NCBI GenBank assembly: GCA_023142995.1
Contig: JAGLIM010000005.1
Coordinates: 1-40,778 of the forward strand
Origin: Minisyncoccota bacterium
GTDB taxonomy: Bacteria; Patescibacteriota; Minisyncoccia; JAHIHE01; JAGLIN01
Length of the DNA stretch: 40,778 bases
Direction: 5' to 3'
Under the pieces are notes generated by a model. It did no database searches. It saw only the letters and a program-made list of their open reading frames with translations, and was not told where the DNA came from. Shown piece by piece: positions 25,740 through 34,215 of this stretch. The translations under genes and the position numbers were made by a program. How positions within the stretch are numbered: the stretch's first letter is position 1; each line of letters begins with the position of its first letter.

Positions 25740-25802
25740 AATATTTTTCGACCTTGTGGAGAAATTATATGCGCAGAGTTCTCCATAAAGTCGAACAATA
25801 TT
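25740..25802 (+). repeat. 63-bp imperfect palindrome, copy 6
   Basis: Intact arms and AATATT ends, with the CTTGTGG arm first. With copy 7 (opposite polarity) it brackets the 75-aa gene. Confidence 0.92.
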
Positions 25803-25849
25803 ATGGCAATTGAACAATATTTTAATCTTTTTATTTATAAAACAAAATT

Positions 25850-26077
25850 ATGGAAAATGAAAAACAAATTTTAGAGATCTTAAAACAAAATCAGGAAATT
25901 TTAAAACAGACCCATAAGTCTGTTGAGAAAACAAGAAAATACATTCTTTATAATATGATCTTTACAATAGTAGTATTTGTTTTACCAATAATCGGACTTA
26001 TCTTTGTTATTCCTGTATTTCTAAATTCATATATAGGATCGCTTGATGGACTGATGTTAGTTTATTACTATATCTAA
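25850..26077 (+). CDS. Small membrane protein with N-terminal coiled coil, unknown
   Basis: A 75-residue protein of no family I can name. Residues 1-30 (MENEKQILEILKQNQEILKQTHKSVEKTRK) form an amphipathic helix/coiled coil. One or two membrane segments follow (YNMIFTIVVFVLPIIGLIFVIPVFL). It ends with a tyrosine-rich tail. A short protein with this plan is plausible as a membrane-bound oligomer. The coding call rests on the clean hydrophobic pattern and the own AT-rich leader; no strong ribosome site is present. The gene is bracketed by inverted copies of the 63-bp palindrome. Confidence 0.65.
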   Translation: MENEKQILEILKQNQEILKQTHKSVEKTRKYILYNMIFTIVVFVLPIIGLIFVIPVFLNSYIGSLDGLMLVYYYI

Positions 26078-26097
26078 AATATCGTTTGACTATCCTA

Positions 26098-26160
26098 AAT
26101 ATTGTTCGACTTTATGGAGAACTCTACAATGTTTACTTCTCCACAAGGTCGAAGAATATT
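26098..26160 (-). repeat. 63-bp imperfect palindrome, copy 7
   Basis: Reverse polarity, both arms intact, AATATT at both ends. A best-preserved example. Confidence 0.93.
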
Positions 26161-26196
26161 GAGTGGAAAAATATTGAATAATATATTGAATAACCC

Positions 26197-26225
26197 TGTA
26201 CAAAATAAAAAATTTATATTATAAT
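26197..26225 (+). promoter_or_regulatory. Putative promoter of ftsH
   Basis: TGTACA (26197-26202), a 17-base spacer, and TATAAT (26220-26225), about 95 bases before the start codon. Confidence 0.45.
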
Positions 26226-26318
26226 AATATAAATTTAAACATACAATAGAAGATAGCTATTTTAACTAACTATACGTTCTTTTATTTGTTGAATTAATTC
26301 AAAATAGTAAAAAACTAA

Positions 26319-28178
26319 ATGAAAAAGATTAATAAGAAATTACCAAAAAGTCCGATAAAAAATGATCTAACTAAAAATTTGTTAACCATAGTTCTTCTTT
26401 TCATTTTTATCTCCGCTCTTTTTTCCATGACAGATCTATCAGAAGAAAAACCAGTAGAAATCTCTATGAGCCAGCTTGTTCAGCAAGTTGATGAAGAAAA
26501 AGTTAAAGAGATCATAGTCAAAGATGATAAAGTTGAAATTACACTTAATGATGAGAACAATACAAAACAAACTGTATTAAAAGGAGGAATATCTTCTCTT
26601 GAAGATGAACTTATTAATGTCCACAAACTATCGCAAGAAAAAGTTTATAAAGCAAATGTAATTAATAAAGATAAGACTGGAACTGAAAAATTTCTTATTG
26701 CTTTTGGTCCCTCACTTTTATTGTTCTTACTTGTTGGAGTTCTTCTATGGATGATGCTTGGTCAGGCTCAAAAACAAAACGGACAAGCAATGTCATTCGG
26801 AAAATCAAAAGCAAAATTTCTCAAACCAGGAGAGAAAAAAACAACTTTTAAAGATGTTGCAGGAGTTAAGGAGGCAAAAGAGGAATTGCTTGAAATTGTT
26901 GATTTTTTGAAAAATCCAAAGAAATTTTTAAATCTTGGAGCAAGGATCCCAAGAGGTGTTTTACTTCTAGGTCCTCCAGGAACAGGAAAGACTCTTCTTG
27001 CTAAAGCTGTTGCCGGTGAAGCAAACGTACCATTTTTCAACATTTCAGGTTCTGAATTCGTAGAAATGTTTGTTGGAGTTGGAGCTTCAAGAGTTCGAGA
27101 TCTTTTCAAAAATGCTCAAAAACACGCACCTAGCATTTTGTTCATTGATGAAATTGATGCTGTTGGAAGACATCGAGGAGCAGGTCTTGGCGGAGGACAT
27201 GATGAAAGAGAACAAACTCTAAATCAAATTCTGGTTGAAATGGATGGATTTAATACTGAAACAAACGTAATTGTTATGGCAGCGACAAATAGGCCAGATG
27301 TTCTTGATCCAGCTTTGCTTCGTCCAGGAAGATTTGACAGAAGAATCATACTTGATCTTCCAGACATCAATGATCGAGAAGCGATCTTGAAAGTACACGC
27401 AAAGAACAAGCCAATAAACAAAAATGTTAATCTTCGAAAGATCGCTGAAAGAACTCCTGGCTTTTCTGGAGCAGAATTATTCAACCTTCTGAACGAAGCT
27501 GCAATTTTAACAGCCAGAGAAAACAAGAAGATCATTGATGAAAAAGAAATATTAGATTCAATTGAGAAAGTAATGATGGGACCTGAGAAAAAAAGTAATC
27601 TTCTCCTGAAAGATGAAAAAGAGATCACCGCCTATCATGAAGCAGGACATGCCCTGCTTGGACATATTCTGCCAAAAACAGATCCAGTCCACAAAGTTTC
27701 CATAGTTTCCAGAGGACGAGCTGCTGGATATACTCTTAATTTACCAGAAGAAGATCGGCATTTCCATTCAAAATTAGAATTTTTAGATAATCTGGTAATG
27801 CTTCTTGGCGGGTATACAGCAGAACAGTTAGTCTTTAACGATCTAACAACTGGAGCCAGTAACGATCTCAGCAGAGCAAGCAAAATAGCCAGAGAGCTTG
27901 TAACAAAATATGGAATGAGCGAAAAAATAGGACCTGTTGTTTTTGGTCAACATAACGAAACAGTATTCCTGGGCAAAGAAATCCATGAACAAAGAACTTA
28001 TAGCGAAAAGGTGGCTGCCGATATTGATGCTGAAGTTGATAGAATAATCAAAGAAGCTTTAAAACGTTCAGTTGACCTGATTAAAGAGAACAGAGGTAAA
28101 TTAAACAAAATCGCCAAAGAGCTTATTGAAAAAGAAACAATTGAAAAAGAAGAATTTGCAAAATTGATGGATAGTTAG
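26319..28178 (+). CDS. ftsH: ATP-dependent zinc metalloprotease FtsH
   Basis: A membrane-anchored AAA+ protease degrading misfolded membrane and some regulatory proteins. In order: cytoplasmic start, TM1 (about 20-37), extracytoplasmic domain, TM2 (about 126-147), and an AAA module with Walker A GPPGTGKT (218-225), pore loop FVGVG (251-255), Walker B ILFIDE (273-278), and the SRH segment [18 protein letters not shown]. The peptidase domain has the zinc motif HEAGH (440-444) and the third-ligand region [10 protein letters not shown]. At 619 residues it is a normal length. The start codon has only a weak purine-rich leader. The SPFH protein encoded 5 kb upstream is the type of partner known to modulate FtsH. 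Confidence 0.98.
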   Translation: MKKINKKLPKSPIKNDLTKNLLTIVLLFIFISALFSMTDLSEEKPVEISMSQLVQQVDEEKVKEIIVKDDKVEITLNDENNTKQTVLKGGISSLEDELINVHKLSQEKVYKANVINKDKTGTEKFLIAFGPSLLLFLLVGVLLWMMLGQAQKQNGQAMSFGKSKAKFLKPGEKKTTFKDVAGVKEAKEELLEIVDFLKNPKKFLNLGARIPRGVLLLGPPGTGKTLLAKAVAGEANVPFFNISGSEFVEMFVGVGASRVRDLFKNAQKHAPSILFIDEIDAVGRHRGAGLGGGHDEREQTLNQILVEMDGFNTETNVIVMAATNRPDVLDPALLRPGRFDRRIILDLPDINDREAILKVHAKNKPINKNVNLRKIAERTPGFSGAELFNLLNEAAILTARENKKIIDEKEILDSIEKVMMGPEKKSNLLLKDEKEITAYHEAGHALLGHILPKTDPVHKVSIVSRGRAAGYTLNLPEEDRHFHSKLEFLDNLVMLLGGYTAEQLVFNDLTTGASNDLSRASKIARELVTKYGMSEKIGPVVFGQHNETVFLGKEIHEQRTYSEKVAADIDAEVDRIIKEALKRSVDLIKENRGKLNKIAKELIEKETIEKEEFAKLMDS

Positions 28179-28191
28179 CATTAAACAAGTC

Positions 28192-28254
28192 AATATTGTT
28201 CAACTTTATGGAAAACTATGCGATATTTACTTCGGAGCAAGGTCGAAGAATATT
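28192..28254 (-). repeat. 63-bp imperfect palindrome, copy 8 (GGAGC variant arm)
   Basis: The second arm reads TTCGGAGCAAGGTCGAA. The first arm has two substitutions (CAACTT, GGAAAA). It lies 13 bases after the ftsH stop. Confidence 0.88.
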
Positions 28255-28337
28255 TATATCTTAATAACTATTTCCATTACTATGATTAGTACCATTTTTT
28301 TAATTTTATGTTTTTTGTTAAATAATAAAGTAAAGAT

Positions 28338-28703
28338 ATGAAAAAACTATTTAATAAAAATTTATTATTTTCGTTCTTTTCGATTCTAATTATATTTTTG
28401 ATAGCAGAAACAGCCTATGGTCAATGCGGACCAGCTTTAGGCGTTCCTTGCAATCCTCTTGAAGGTACGGTTGGAGATATACCTGAAGCGATCACTGTCG
28501 TTATTAGATATTTATTATCCGTTATTGGAATTGTATCTTTAGCTTTCATAGTCATTTCTGGAATTAAATATATGATGTCTGCTGGAAATGAAGAAAAAAT
28601 GAAATCAGCCAAAGAAGCTCTTTATTCTTCCGCCTTTGGTCTTGCACTAGCGCTTATGGCATATACGATCTTAGAGATAATAGTTGAAGTTTTAAATGCG
28701 TAA
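28338..28703 (+). CDS. T4SS-pilin-family small protein (VirB2/TrbC-like)
   Basis: A 121-residue pilin-like protein. A signal peptide (to about ETAYG) is followed by a short extracytoplasmic segment with two Cys (CGPALGVPC). Then comes the two-helix pilin domain: ITVVIRYLLSVIGIVSLAFIVISGIKYMMSAG, the conserved basic loop NEEKMKSAKEALYSS, and a second helix ending LEIIVEVLNA. This matches the type IV secretion pilin family widespread in Patescibacteria. It is the minimal form of the domain found at the C-terminus of the large proteins at 30674 and 36953, all ending in VLN. Assembly into a filament is inferred. No VirB4/VirB6 homologue is in the window. Confidence 0.85.
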   Translation: MKKLFNKNLLFSFFSILIIFLIAETAYGQCGPALGVPCNPLEGTVGDIPEAITVVIRYLLSVIGIVSLAFIVISGIKYMMSAGNEEKMKSAKEALYSSAFGLALALMAYTILEIIVEVLNA

Positions 28704-28795
28704 ATAATTTCTGTCCTGTACAAAATCTTAGACTTTCTTTCTTCTCGCGTAAAATTTAGATTTTTACAAATACACAAAATAATATTTTAGAAACA

Positions 28796-28833
28796 AAAAA
28801 AAGTAGGATCAGGCTCGCAAGCTTGATCCTTTT
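28796..28833. terminator. Bidirectional terminator between convergent genes
   Basis: GGATCA (28806-28811) pairs with TGATCC (28824-28829), with an inner GCT/AGC extension. A-run on the left and T-run on the right suit both the pilin gene (plus) and the DUF3267 gene (minus). Confidence 0.7.
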
Positions 28834-28866
28834 GGTTGATTCCAATTAATTTTAATTTTGTTATTT

Positions 28867-29424
28867 TCAAACTCTCACTGTATACCCTGCAAGACTAGGA
28901 TGATCTTTCATTTGTTGATCAGCTGGTAACGAATATAACAGTTGAAACATCAATAGATCTCCTATTGAACCAGCTATCATCGTTAGTCCAAACAAAACTA
29001 CTGTTCCAGATCCTATGATCAGTCCGATACCCAATGGTATCAAACCAAGCACGATAAAAGGCATAATAAGCGATCTTTTGAAGCTTGAAACTTTTAATTC
29101 CGCATCGCAATGCACATATGGTGCGGGAACTATAGTCCACCACTTTATTCCAAAACTTATCTCTTCCTTTTTTGCCCCTTCCATTCTGAAGACTAAAGCA
29201 TGAAGTGCTTCATGCAGAACAATTGCTATTATAAGAGATAGCAAAAAGTACAAAAGATATGAATGAGAATAAATATCATTCCTTATAACCTCTTCTCGTA
29301 TTAGATATCTGAATGGAAAAACAATCACAAAAATTGCCACAATTGTCGAAACGACATACACTTTCCTCATCGGAATAATTAAGTTTGATTTTTCCATTTC
29401 TTCTCTCTCTTTTTTAGTTGCCAA
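28867..29424 (-). CDS. DUF3267-family putative membrane zinc metalloprotease
   Basis: A 185-residue integral membrane protein with about four predicted helices. The second helix carries the zincin motif HEALH (in IVLHEALHALVFRMEGA), and a helix near the C-terminus has GSIGDLLMF, an Asp placed like the third metal ligand of site-2-type proteases. This combination fits DUF3267. A substrate is not known for the family. The start is TTG at 29424: AAGGAGGAG lies a few bases upstream, so the alternative codon is well supported. It is transcribed convergently to the pilin gene and shares its terminator. Its place in the pilin/surface-protein locus could mean processing of exported proteins, which is speculative. 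Confidence 0.75.
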   Translation of the reverse strand: MATKKEREEMEKSNLIIPMRKVYVVSTIVAIFVIVFPFRYLIREEVIRNDIYSHSYLLYFLLSLIIAIVLHEALHALVFRMEGAKKEEISFGIKWWTIVPAPYVHCDAELKVSSFKRSLIMPFIVLGLIPLGIGLIIGSGTVVLFGLTMIAGSIGDLLMFQLLYSLPADQQMKDHPSLAGYTVRV

Positions 29425-29565
29425 TTTCTCTCCTCCTTAAATATAATTATACTTACATATAATCATAAAAAATTAATTTTGTCAATCCAGCAAAAAGACA
29501 TTATTAAAATATCCAAAAGTGTAGATTTAGATTTCAGGCTTCTGTTTTTTAAAAACTAATTGGGC

Positions 29566-29594
29566 TTGACAAATTTTAATTTTTGTTATATATT
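29566..29594 (+). promoter_or_regulatory. Strong sigma-70-type promoter
   Basis: TTGACA (29566-29571), a 17-base spacer, and TATATT (29589-29594). It drives a leader with a very good ribosome site and a 21-codon frame, then the 29938 gene. Confidence 0.75.
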
Positions 29595-29623
29595 GTTTAG
29601 AACAAAGGAGGGAAATAAGTTAT

Positions 29624-29689
29624 ATGCTTATTGCAATTGTTCTTTTTAAAAAAACAAAAAATGTTGATTTATTTGCGGTTTTGTACTAA
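29624..29689 (+). CDS. Possible 21-aa peptide, unknown
   Basis: This frame has an excellent Shine-Dalgarno site (AAAGGAGG at 29604-29611) and a consensus promoter 30 bases further up. The encoded peptide is MLIAIVLFKKTKNVDLFAVLY: hydrophobic start, then KKTK, then a hydrophobic tail. It could be a leader peptide, a small toxin-like membrane peptide, or non-coding. It precedes palindrome copy 9 and the 29938 gene by about 250 bases. Confidence 0.4.
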   Translation: MLIAIVLFKKTKNVDLFAVLY

Positions 29690-29774
29690 TCTAACTGTAG
29701 ATACTTTGGATGGATTTTTGTAATTATCTTTGAGATTATTCGATATATAAAGAAGTCTATTATTTTTGAAATAT

Positions 29775-29837
29775 AATATTGTTCGACTTTATGGAGAACT
29801 ATATGCGCATGACTTCGGAGCAAGGTCGAACAATATC
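29775..29837 (-). repeat. 63-bp imperfect palindrome, copy 9 (GGAGC variant arm)
   Basis: First arm intact, second arm TTCGGAGCAAGGTCGAA. The loop centre ATGCGCAT is itself palindromic. It sits within the 29.4-29.9 kb leader region. Confidence 0.9.
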
Positions 29838-29937
29838 ATAAATGTAATTAAAGAAATCCACTCCAAAGTAATAAAGGAGGGATGTGTATAGTTTAGGAAT
29901 AGAACAAACAAATAATACAACACAGGAGTGAAAGATA

Positions 29938-30471
29938 ATGGCAAAGAAAACAGGAACGTTAGGACCAGTAGGAGAAGAAACTGGTAAAGGAAGTGTCTTC
30001 AACCAGATTTACGATTTGATTGGAGGAAAGTATCTCATCATAGCTATCGTTTTAGTAGTTGGAGTAACTGCTATTGGAATGGCAGGGTTGACAACCAGCA
30101 ACGTAGAAGAACCAGTATTGAAATCAGATTTTACTCCGTTTTCGGAGACTGGCACAATAAGATTCCTCAACACACAATTAGGACATCCTGTATCGGAAAT
30201 TCTATCTCCCGCTGAATTGGGACTAGGAGTTGAAAAAACAGATGTTGGTTATGTAATAACCAACAGTAACGAGAAATTTGTTTTTTTAACATTTGACACG
30301 CCAGATGAATCTGGTTCTGTCATAGTAGGACCAAACGAACAAATAACAACTCCTCATGACATTGCAATGGGAATGTCATTCCCTGATAAACGCGGAATTA
30401 TAGGAACCCCAGAAAAATGGGGATTCATTTCCGTTGAGGATTACATCGATATAACGAAATTGATACGATAG
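29938..30471 (+). CDS. Bitopic membrane protein, unknown function
   Basis: A 177-residue protein I do not recognise. A Gly/Lys-rich cytoplasmic N-terminus (MAKKTGTLGPVGEETGKG) precedes one membrane helix (about 32-51, LIIAIVLVVGVTAIGMAGL). An extracytoplasmic domain of about 120 residues has no Cys and no motif I can name. The start has AGGAG eight or nine bases upstream. The strong promoter and two GGAGGG sites upstream suggest high expression. As part of the pilin-domain locus it could be a structural or accessory factor, but that is position-based inference only. Confidence 0.75.
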   Translation: MAKKTGTLGPVGEETGKGSVFNQIYDLIGGKYLIIAIVLVVGVTAIGMAGLTTSNVEEPVLKSDFTPFSETGTIRFLNTQLGHPVSEILSPAELGLGVEKTDVGYVITNSNEKFVFLTFDTPDESGSVIVGPNEQITTPHDIAMGMSFPDKRGIIGTPEKWGFISVEDYIDITKLIR

Positions 30472-30673
30472 TATCTCTTTCGTTTTTTTATTTATACACT
30501 CTAAAGAGTAAACTCCACAAATTTTAATTAGAATTCATTACTGAGCTAAAACTTGTGCCCAATTTATCTAACAAATTCAAAATAAACAAGCTTATTTCGT
30601 CTCTAAATCATTTACTTTACTTGCAATTAAAAACTCTGTATAATATAAATAGTTTTATAGTTAACACAAAATT

Positions 30674-32635
30674 ATGAAAATACAAAAAGCAATTATTTTT
30701 TCAGTTGTTGTTGTTTTGTTGTTCACAACAATAAGCAACAACAGGATAGAAGCTGCTACAGATTATGGTAATTATATAAAAGTCAAATTAGATATTGGTG
30801 ATTCAGAAGTTTTTGAAGTAAAACAAACCGCAGGAGTAGCCGGTACTTTTAAAGTATCAGATACTTCCTATACCCCAGGCGGAACAACATATGAATGCGC
30901 TCTATTCTTGACAGAAGAAGATGATCTTGCCTGCGATGATGAATATGTAACATGGGTAGTGAATCAAAATGTAATCGGCAGAGGAATTGATCTAAATGCT
31001 GATACCACACTTGGAAGAATACATTGTTGTGGTGGTGGCAATCCAGCTTGTGATAAACACTGGGCTTTTACTGATATATGCGGTGATAGATGTGACTGGA
31101 CCGAAGGCGGAGGATCGGGAGCGGGAGATGTTTTCTCTCAAAATTATGGCGTTCTTTGGACTGATCTGTGTGCTGGAAATTGTACCTTGCTCATACCATC
31201 AGGAATACCAGGAGTAATAAGTTATGATTTCGCCAACGAAATTTTATGTGAGACTACATGGAAAAGATGTGACGATCCTCTTCCAACATGTTATACATAT
31301 AACAGTCGTGAATACGCGTGTACTGGAGCAATTGGAGGTATGACCTGGGATAACTGTACTGCAGCTGGAAAGAATTGTGTAGGCGGAGCTTGCGTAGCAG
31401 TATCAGGTCTAGCTTTAACCGCATCAGCTAGTCCTACTGCCATAAATGTTGGAGCAACTTCAACAATTACCTTTATAGCTACTAAAAGTAGCGTTGGTGT
31501 TGCAGGAGCAACGGTGAGTGGGATTTCAGTTTCTGCAGGGGGAGGAACTGTTTCAGCTAACAGTTGCACTACCTTTTTGATGGGGGAATGTTCAGTTACT
31601 TATACTGCCCCAGCAGGATCTACTGTTGCCACTATCACTGCAACAAAAGCCACTAAAGTTGGAGAAACTGACAGTGGCTCAGCAAGCGCTATAGTAACAG
31701 TAGCTTCTGCTGATTGGGAGTGTAGCCCACTTGGTCCTGATTATGCAGATACTTGTACAGGCTTTCCTGTTACTGATATGGGTTCTTGTGCATCGTTAAA
31801 TGGTGCTGGTCCTGGCTGTGCTGGCGTCTGGCAAAATTGCGGTTCTTTAGGCTGTGATGCCGGTTGCAATGGAGCTTGTGGAACTTGTGTTACTAAATAT
31901 CAAGCTTGCAAATGCAGTTGTGGCGGAGCAGCAACATGTAATAATGATGGAGTAGCGAATAATGGAGAAACTGGAGTAGATTGTGGCGGAGGTGGATGCG
32001 ATCCTTGTGCAGTTTGTTCTCCTAATGGATGTAATAATGATTGTCCTGCTAATTGTGACGGACATGATGATCCAGATTGCGCGGGAGCTTGTTTAGATCC
32101 GTCTTGTGGAACAGATATGGATTGTTGCACTAATACTCCTTGCATTGCTCCTCAAGTATGTAACACAACATCAGGAGTATGCGTTGACTGTTTAATTCAT
32201 GCTGATTGCGCTGGAACTGATGTTTGCTCAAATAATGTTTGTATTCCTTGTACTGGAGAAGGAAATACTCCTGCTTCTTTTGATATTTCATTATGCTGTG
32301 CTGGTCTAGATTTATGGGACAAAGATGGTACTGGAACTCCTGTTTGTACATCTGCCTGTAATCCTACTATTGGTTTTTATTGTAATACTCTCCGAGGATC
32401 AGTTGACAATATTGCACAAGCAGGAGAACAACTGATTGGATATATTCTAGGAATTATAGGATCTGTGGCACTACTTTTAATAATAATAGCAGGAATTATG
32501 TATATGACTGCTGCAGGTGTTGAAGAAAAAATTGTATCTGCAAAGAAAATTCTTTCTGGAGCAGTTATCGGACTTGGAATTGCACTTCTCGCATTCAGTT
32601 TGCTTCAAGTTATTATGACAGTATTAAATATGTAA
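30674..32635 (+). CDS. Large Cys-rich surface protein with Ig-like domain and C-terminal T4SS-pilin domain
   Basis: A 653-residue exported protein. It has a signal peptide (about 1-28), then a beta-rich region with Cys pairs (CCGGGNPAC, CGDRC), and a bacterial Ig-like (Big_1-type) domain at about 243-345 (TASASPTAINVGATSTITFIAT). A cysteine-rich stretch at about 350-555 includes DGVANNGETGVDCGGGGC and CNTTSGVCVDCLIHADC, motifs common in secreted CPR and myxobacterial proteins. The last ~78 residues are the pilin domain: two helices around AAGVEEKIVSAKKILSG, ending TVLNM. I infer a modular surface protein tethered or polymerised through its pilin domain and cross-linked by disulfides. TATAAT (30639-30644) lies 30 bases before the start. 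Confidence 0.85.
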   Translation: MKIQKAIIFSVVVVLLFTTISNNRIEAATDYGNYIKVKLDIGDSEVFEVKQTAGVAGTFKVSDTSYTPGGTTYECALFLTEEDDLACDDEYVTWVVNQNVIGRGIDLNADTTLGRIHCCGGGNPACDKHWAFTDICGDRCDWTEGGGSGAGDVFSQNYGVLWTDLCAGNCTLLIPSGIPGVISYDFANEILCETTWKRCDDPLPTCYTYNSREYACTGAIGGMTWDNCTAAGKNCVGGACVAVSGLALTASASPTAINVGATSTITFIATKSSVGVAGATVSGISVSAGGGTVSANSCTTFLMGECSVTYTAPAGSTVATITATKATKVGETDSGSASAIVTVASADWECSPLGPDYADTCTGFPVTDMGSCASLNGAGPGCAGVWQNCGSLGCDAGCNGACGTCVTKYQACKCSCGGAATCNNDGVANNGETGVDCGGGGCDPCAVCSPNGCNNDCPANCDGHDDPDCAGACLDPSCGTDMDCCTNTPCIAPQVCNTTSGVCVDCLIHADCAGTDVCSNNVCIPCTGEGNTPASFDISLCCAGLDLWDKDGTGTPVCTSACNPTIGFYCNTLRGSVDNIAQAGEQLIGYILGIIGSVALLLIIIAGIMYMTAAGVEEKIVSAKKILSGAVIGLGIALLAFSLLQVIMTVLNM

Positions 32636-32705
32636 AATAATAAATTGCTAAATTGTTGCATTGCTAAATTGTTAAATATTTTAATTTTCAATAAAATTAA
32701 TAATA

Positions 32706-33254
32706 ATGAAAAAAATAAACAGAATATTTTTAGCTTTATTCACAGTTCTATTTATTAACCTATCACTAATTGGATTTTCACATAATGCTAATGCGGCTCT
32801 TGGTAATCCAACTTGCGCAGCAGGCGATGGATGCAGACCAACTTGTCTTGCTGAAGTTGGAGTTGAAGATGCTGATTGTTTACCTGGCTGCTCAGTATCC
32901 GGCTCTGCAGGATTGATTCCTTGTGGAAGAAGTTGCGATGATCCAGACACTGTTAACTGGCAAGAAGATTCTCCCTGTAATCTTTGTTTTATGATTCTAA
33001 TGGGACAATTAATAATTGAACTTCTTCTTAAACTTGCTTCTGTTTTTGCCATATTAGCAATCGCTTTTGGTGGATTTCTTTATATGTTTGCCGTAGGAAA
33101 CTCCGCTACTACCGATAAAGCAAAATTAATGATCAAATATGTTCTTATTGGTTTCTTAATAGTCTTTGCCTCTTGGGCAATAATCAACACCTTACTGACA
33201 ATGTTTGGCTATATTGATCCAGTAGGTGGAGCATGGCATTCTGTAGATTGTTAG
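32706..33254 (+). CDS. Type-2 T4SS-pilin-like protein with Cys motif
   Basis: A 182-residue exported protein. A signal peptide (to about NANA) is followed by a short Cys-rich segment, then the signature IPCGRSCDDPDTVNWQEDSPCNLC, then two membrane helices around GNSATTDKAKLMIKYVL. It ends GYIDPVGGAWHSVDC. The same arrangement (PCGRxxDDPxT...CxxC, GNS...K.V..GFLI, GYxDPxGGxW..V.C) is found at the end of the 34338 gene product, defining a second subtype of the pilin domain distinct from the VLN-ended one. A conserved Cys at the extreme C-terminus suggests it is outside the cytoplasm and disulfide-bonded. The protein may be a pilin subunit. A terminator follows the gene. Confidence 0.82.
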   Translation: MKKINRIFLALFTVLFINLSLIGFSHNANAALGNPTCAAGDGCRPTCLAEVGVEDADCLPGCSVSGSAGLIPCGRSCDDPDTVNWQEDSPCNLCFMILMGQLIIELLLKLASVFAILAIAFGGFLYMFAVGNSATTDKAKLMIKYVLIGFLIVFASWAIINTLLTMFGYIDPVGGAWHSVDC

Positions 33255-33280
33255 TTTATCTCTATATGATTGATATTTTG

Positions 33281-33310
33281 AAAGCCTCTTTTTGAGGCTT
33301 TTATTTTTTT
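33281..33310 (+). terminator. Rho-independent terminator
   Basis: AAAGCCTC (33281-33288), loop TTTTT, GAGGCTTTT (33294-33302), then a T run. Confidence 0.9.
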
Positions 33311-33355
33311 AGCATATGTTATATAATTAAGATATGAAAATACATAATCATATAT

Positions 33356-33422
33356 AAGATTATTCGACTTTATGAAAAACTGCGTGCACGTGACTTTCTT
33401 CTCCACAAGGTCGAAGAATATT
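33356..33422 (-). repeat. 63-bp imperfect palindrome, copy 10
   Basis: Reverse polarity. The left end has decayed to AAGATT and the first arm to ATGAAAAA. The second arm is intact with AATATT. Confidence 0.85.
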
Positions 33423-33440
33423 GGTTGGTTAAAAGATATT

Positions 33441-33463
33441 AATATTGTTCGACTTTATGAAAG
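33441..33463 (-). repeat. Half copy of the palindrome
   Basis: AATATTGTTCGACTTTATGA only; the other arm is missing. It is immediately followed by copy 11 in the same polarity. Confidence 0.8.
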
Positions 33464-33472
33464 CTATATTAT

Positions 33473-33536
33473 AATATTGTTCGACTTTATGGAGAACTCT
33501 ACGCGATTGACTTCAGAACAAGTCCGAAAAAGATTA
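33473..33536 (-). repeat. 63-bp imperfect palindrome, copy 11
   Basis: First arm and AATATT intact. The second arm is worn (TTCAGAACAAGTCCGAA) and the right end is AGATTAT. It lies 30 bases before the next gene. Confidence 0.82.
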
Positions 33537-33565
33537 TAAAAAATTAAAAAATTATATTCTCTAAA

Positions 33566-34192
33566 ATGAGCAAATTTTATTTAACCAAAATATTCATATT
33601 TATTATCCTGTTTATTTTTTTGATTGGTTTTATTTTTTTTCCAAAAGAAAGAAGTGAACCGGAATTATCACAAAGTGAAATTGAAAGACAGCAATTAATC
33701 GAAAATGTAAGAGAGCAAGAAAAGCTTAATAAAGAAGAAAAGAAATTAACAGAGAAAGAACAAGTAAAGACATTTGCTGAGAATTTTACTAAAATTTACT
33801 ATTCCTATGTTTTGGGCAGCTTTTCAAATATTGAGTCCCAATATTATTATATGACTGATGAAATGAAAGATAAGGAAGAAAATAAAGTTGAGAAAATGAA
33901 AAAAGAAATAGAATATCAGCCACAAAAATATTTTACTGTCAGAGCAAAATTAGCGAGTTCTACTTTTACGTTTTACGATAAAACAAAAGCAAGTCTTGAA
34001 ATAGACTTAGATATTGATAATTTTGCTGGCGCGATGGCACAAAGAGATACATTAGTCTGGGTTGATGAAAATGGTAATTATTATGAAGGGGATGAAACAG
34101 AACTTATTACAAATACAACTGCTAAAAACATTAAAATAGATCTTGTTAAAATTGATGATCAGTGGAAAGTAGATAGAATTGAAGAGAAATAA
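33566..34192 (+). CDS. Membrane-anchored NTF2-like protein, possibly VirB8-like
   Basis: A 208-residue protein with one N-terminal membrane helix (about 8-26), then a long charged helix/coiled coil (LSQSEIERQQLIENVREQEKLNKEEKKLTEKEQ). A compact alpha+beta domain follows (FAENFTKIYYSYVLGSFSNIESQYYYM ... LVKIDDQWKVDRIEE) with the outline of an NTF2-like fold, as in VirB8/TcpC or other periplasmic T4SS scaffold proteins. I see no motif that proves VirB8 identity. Its position among four T4SS-pilin-domain genes favours a secretion or pilus role. It is set apart from its neighbours by palindrome copies on both sides. Confidence 0.65.
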   Translation: MSKFYLTKIFIFIILFIFLIGFIFFPKERSEPELSQSEIERQQLIENVREQEKLNKEEKKLTEKEQVKTFAENFTKIYYSYVLGSFSNIESQYYYMTDEMKDKEENKVEKMKKEIEYQPQKYFTVRAKLASSTFTFYDKTKASLEIDLDIDNFAGAMAQRDTLVWVDENGNYYEGDETELITNTTAKNIKIDLVKIDDQWKVDRIEEK

Positions 34193-34215
34193 ATTTTATT
34201 GCCAATTAGCATTAC

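Noticed and set aside
29882-29896. ATG TGT ATA GTT TAG after a GGAGGG site as a gene
   Set aside because: Only four codons and the ribosome site touches the ATG; noted in the leader finding only.
31847-32351. Long minus-strand frames opposite the Cys-rich region, and similar frames opposite other genes
   Set aside because: Antisense shadows of well-supported genes, with biased low-complexity composition.
61-33536. CRISPR array made of the 63-bp repeats
   Set aside because: Copies are kilobases apart, flip orientation and lack regular spacers. No cas gene is present.
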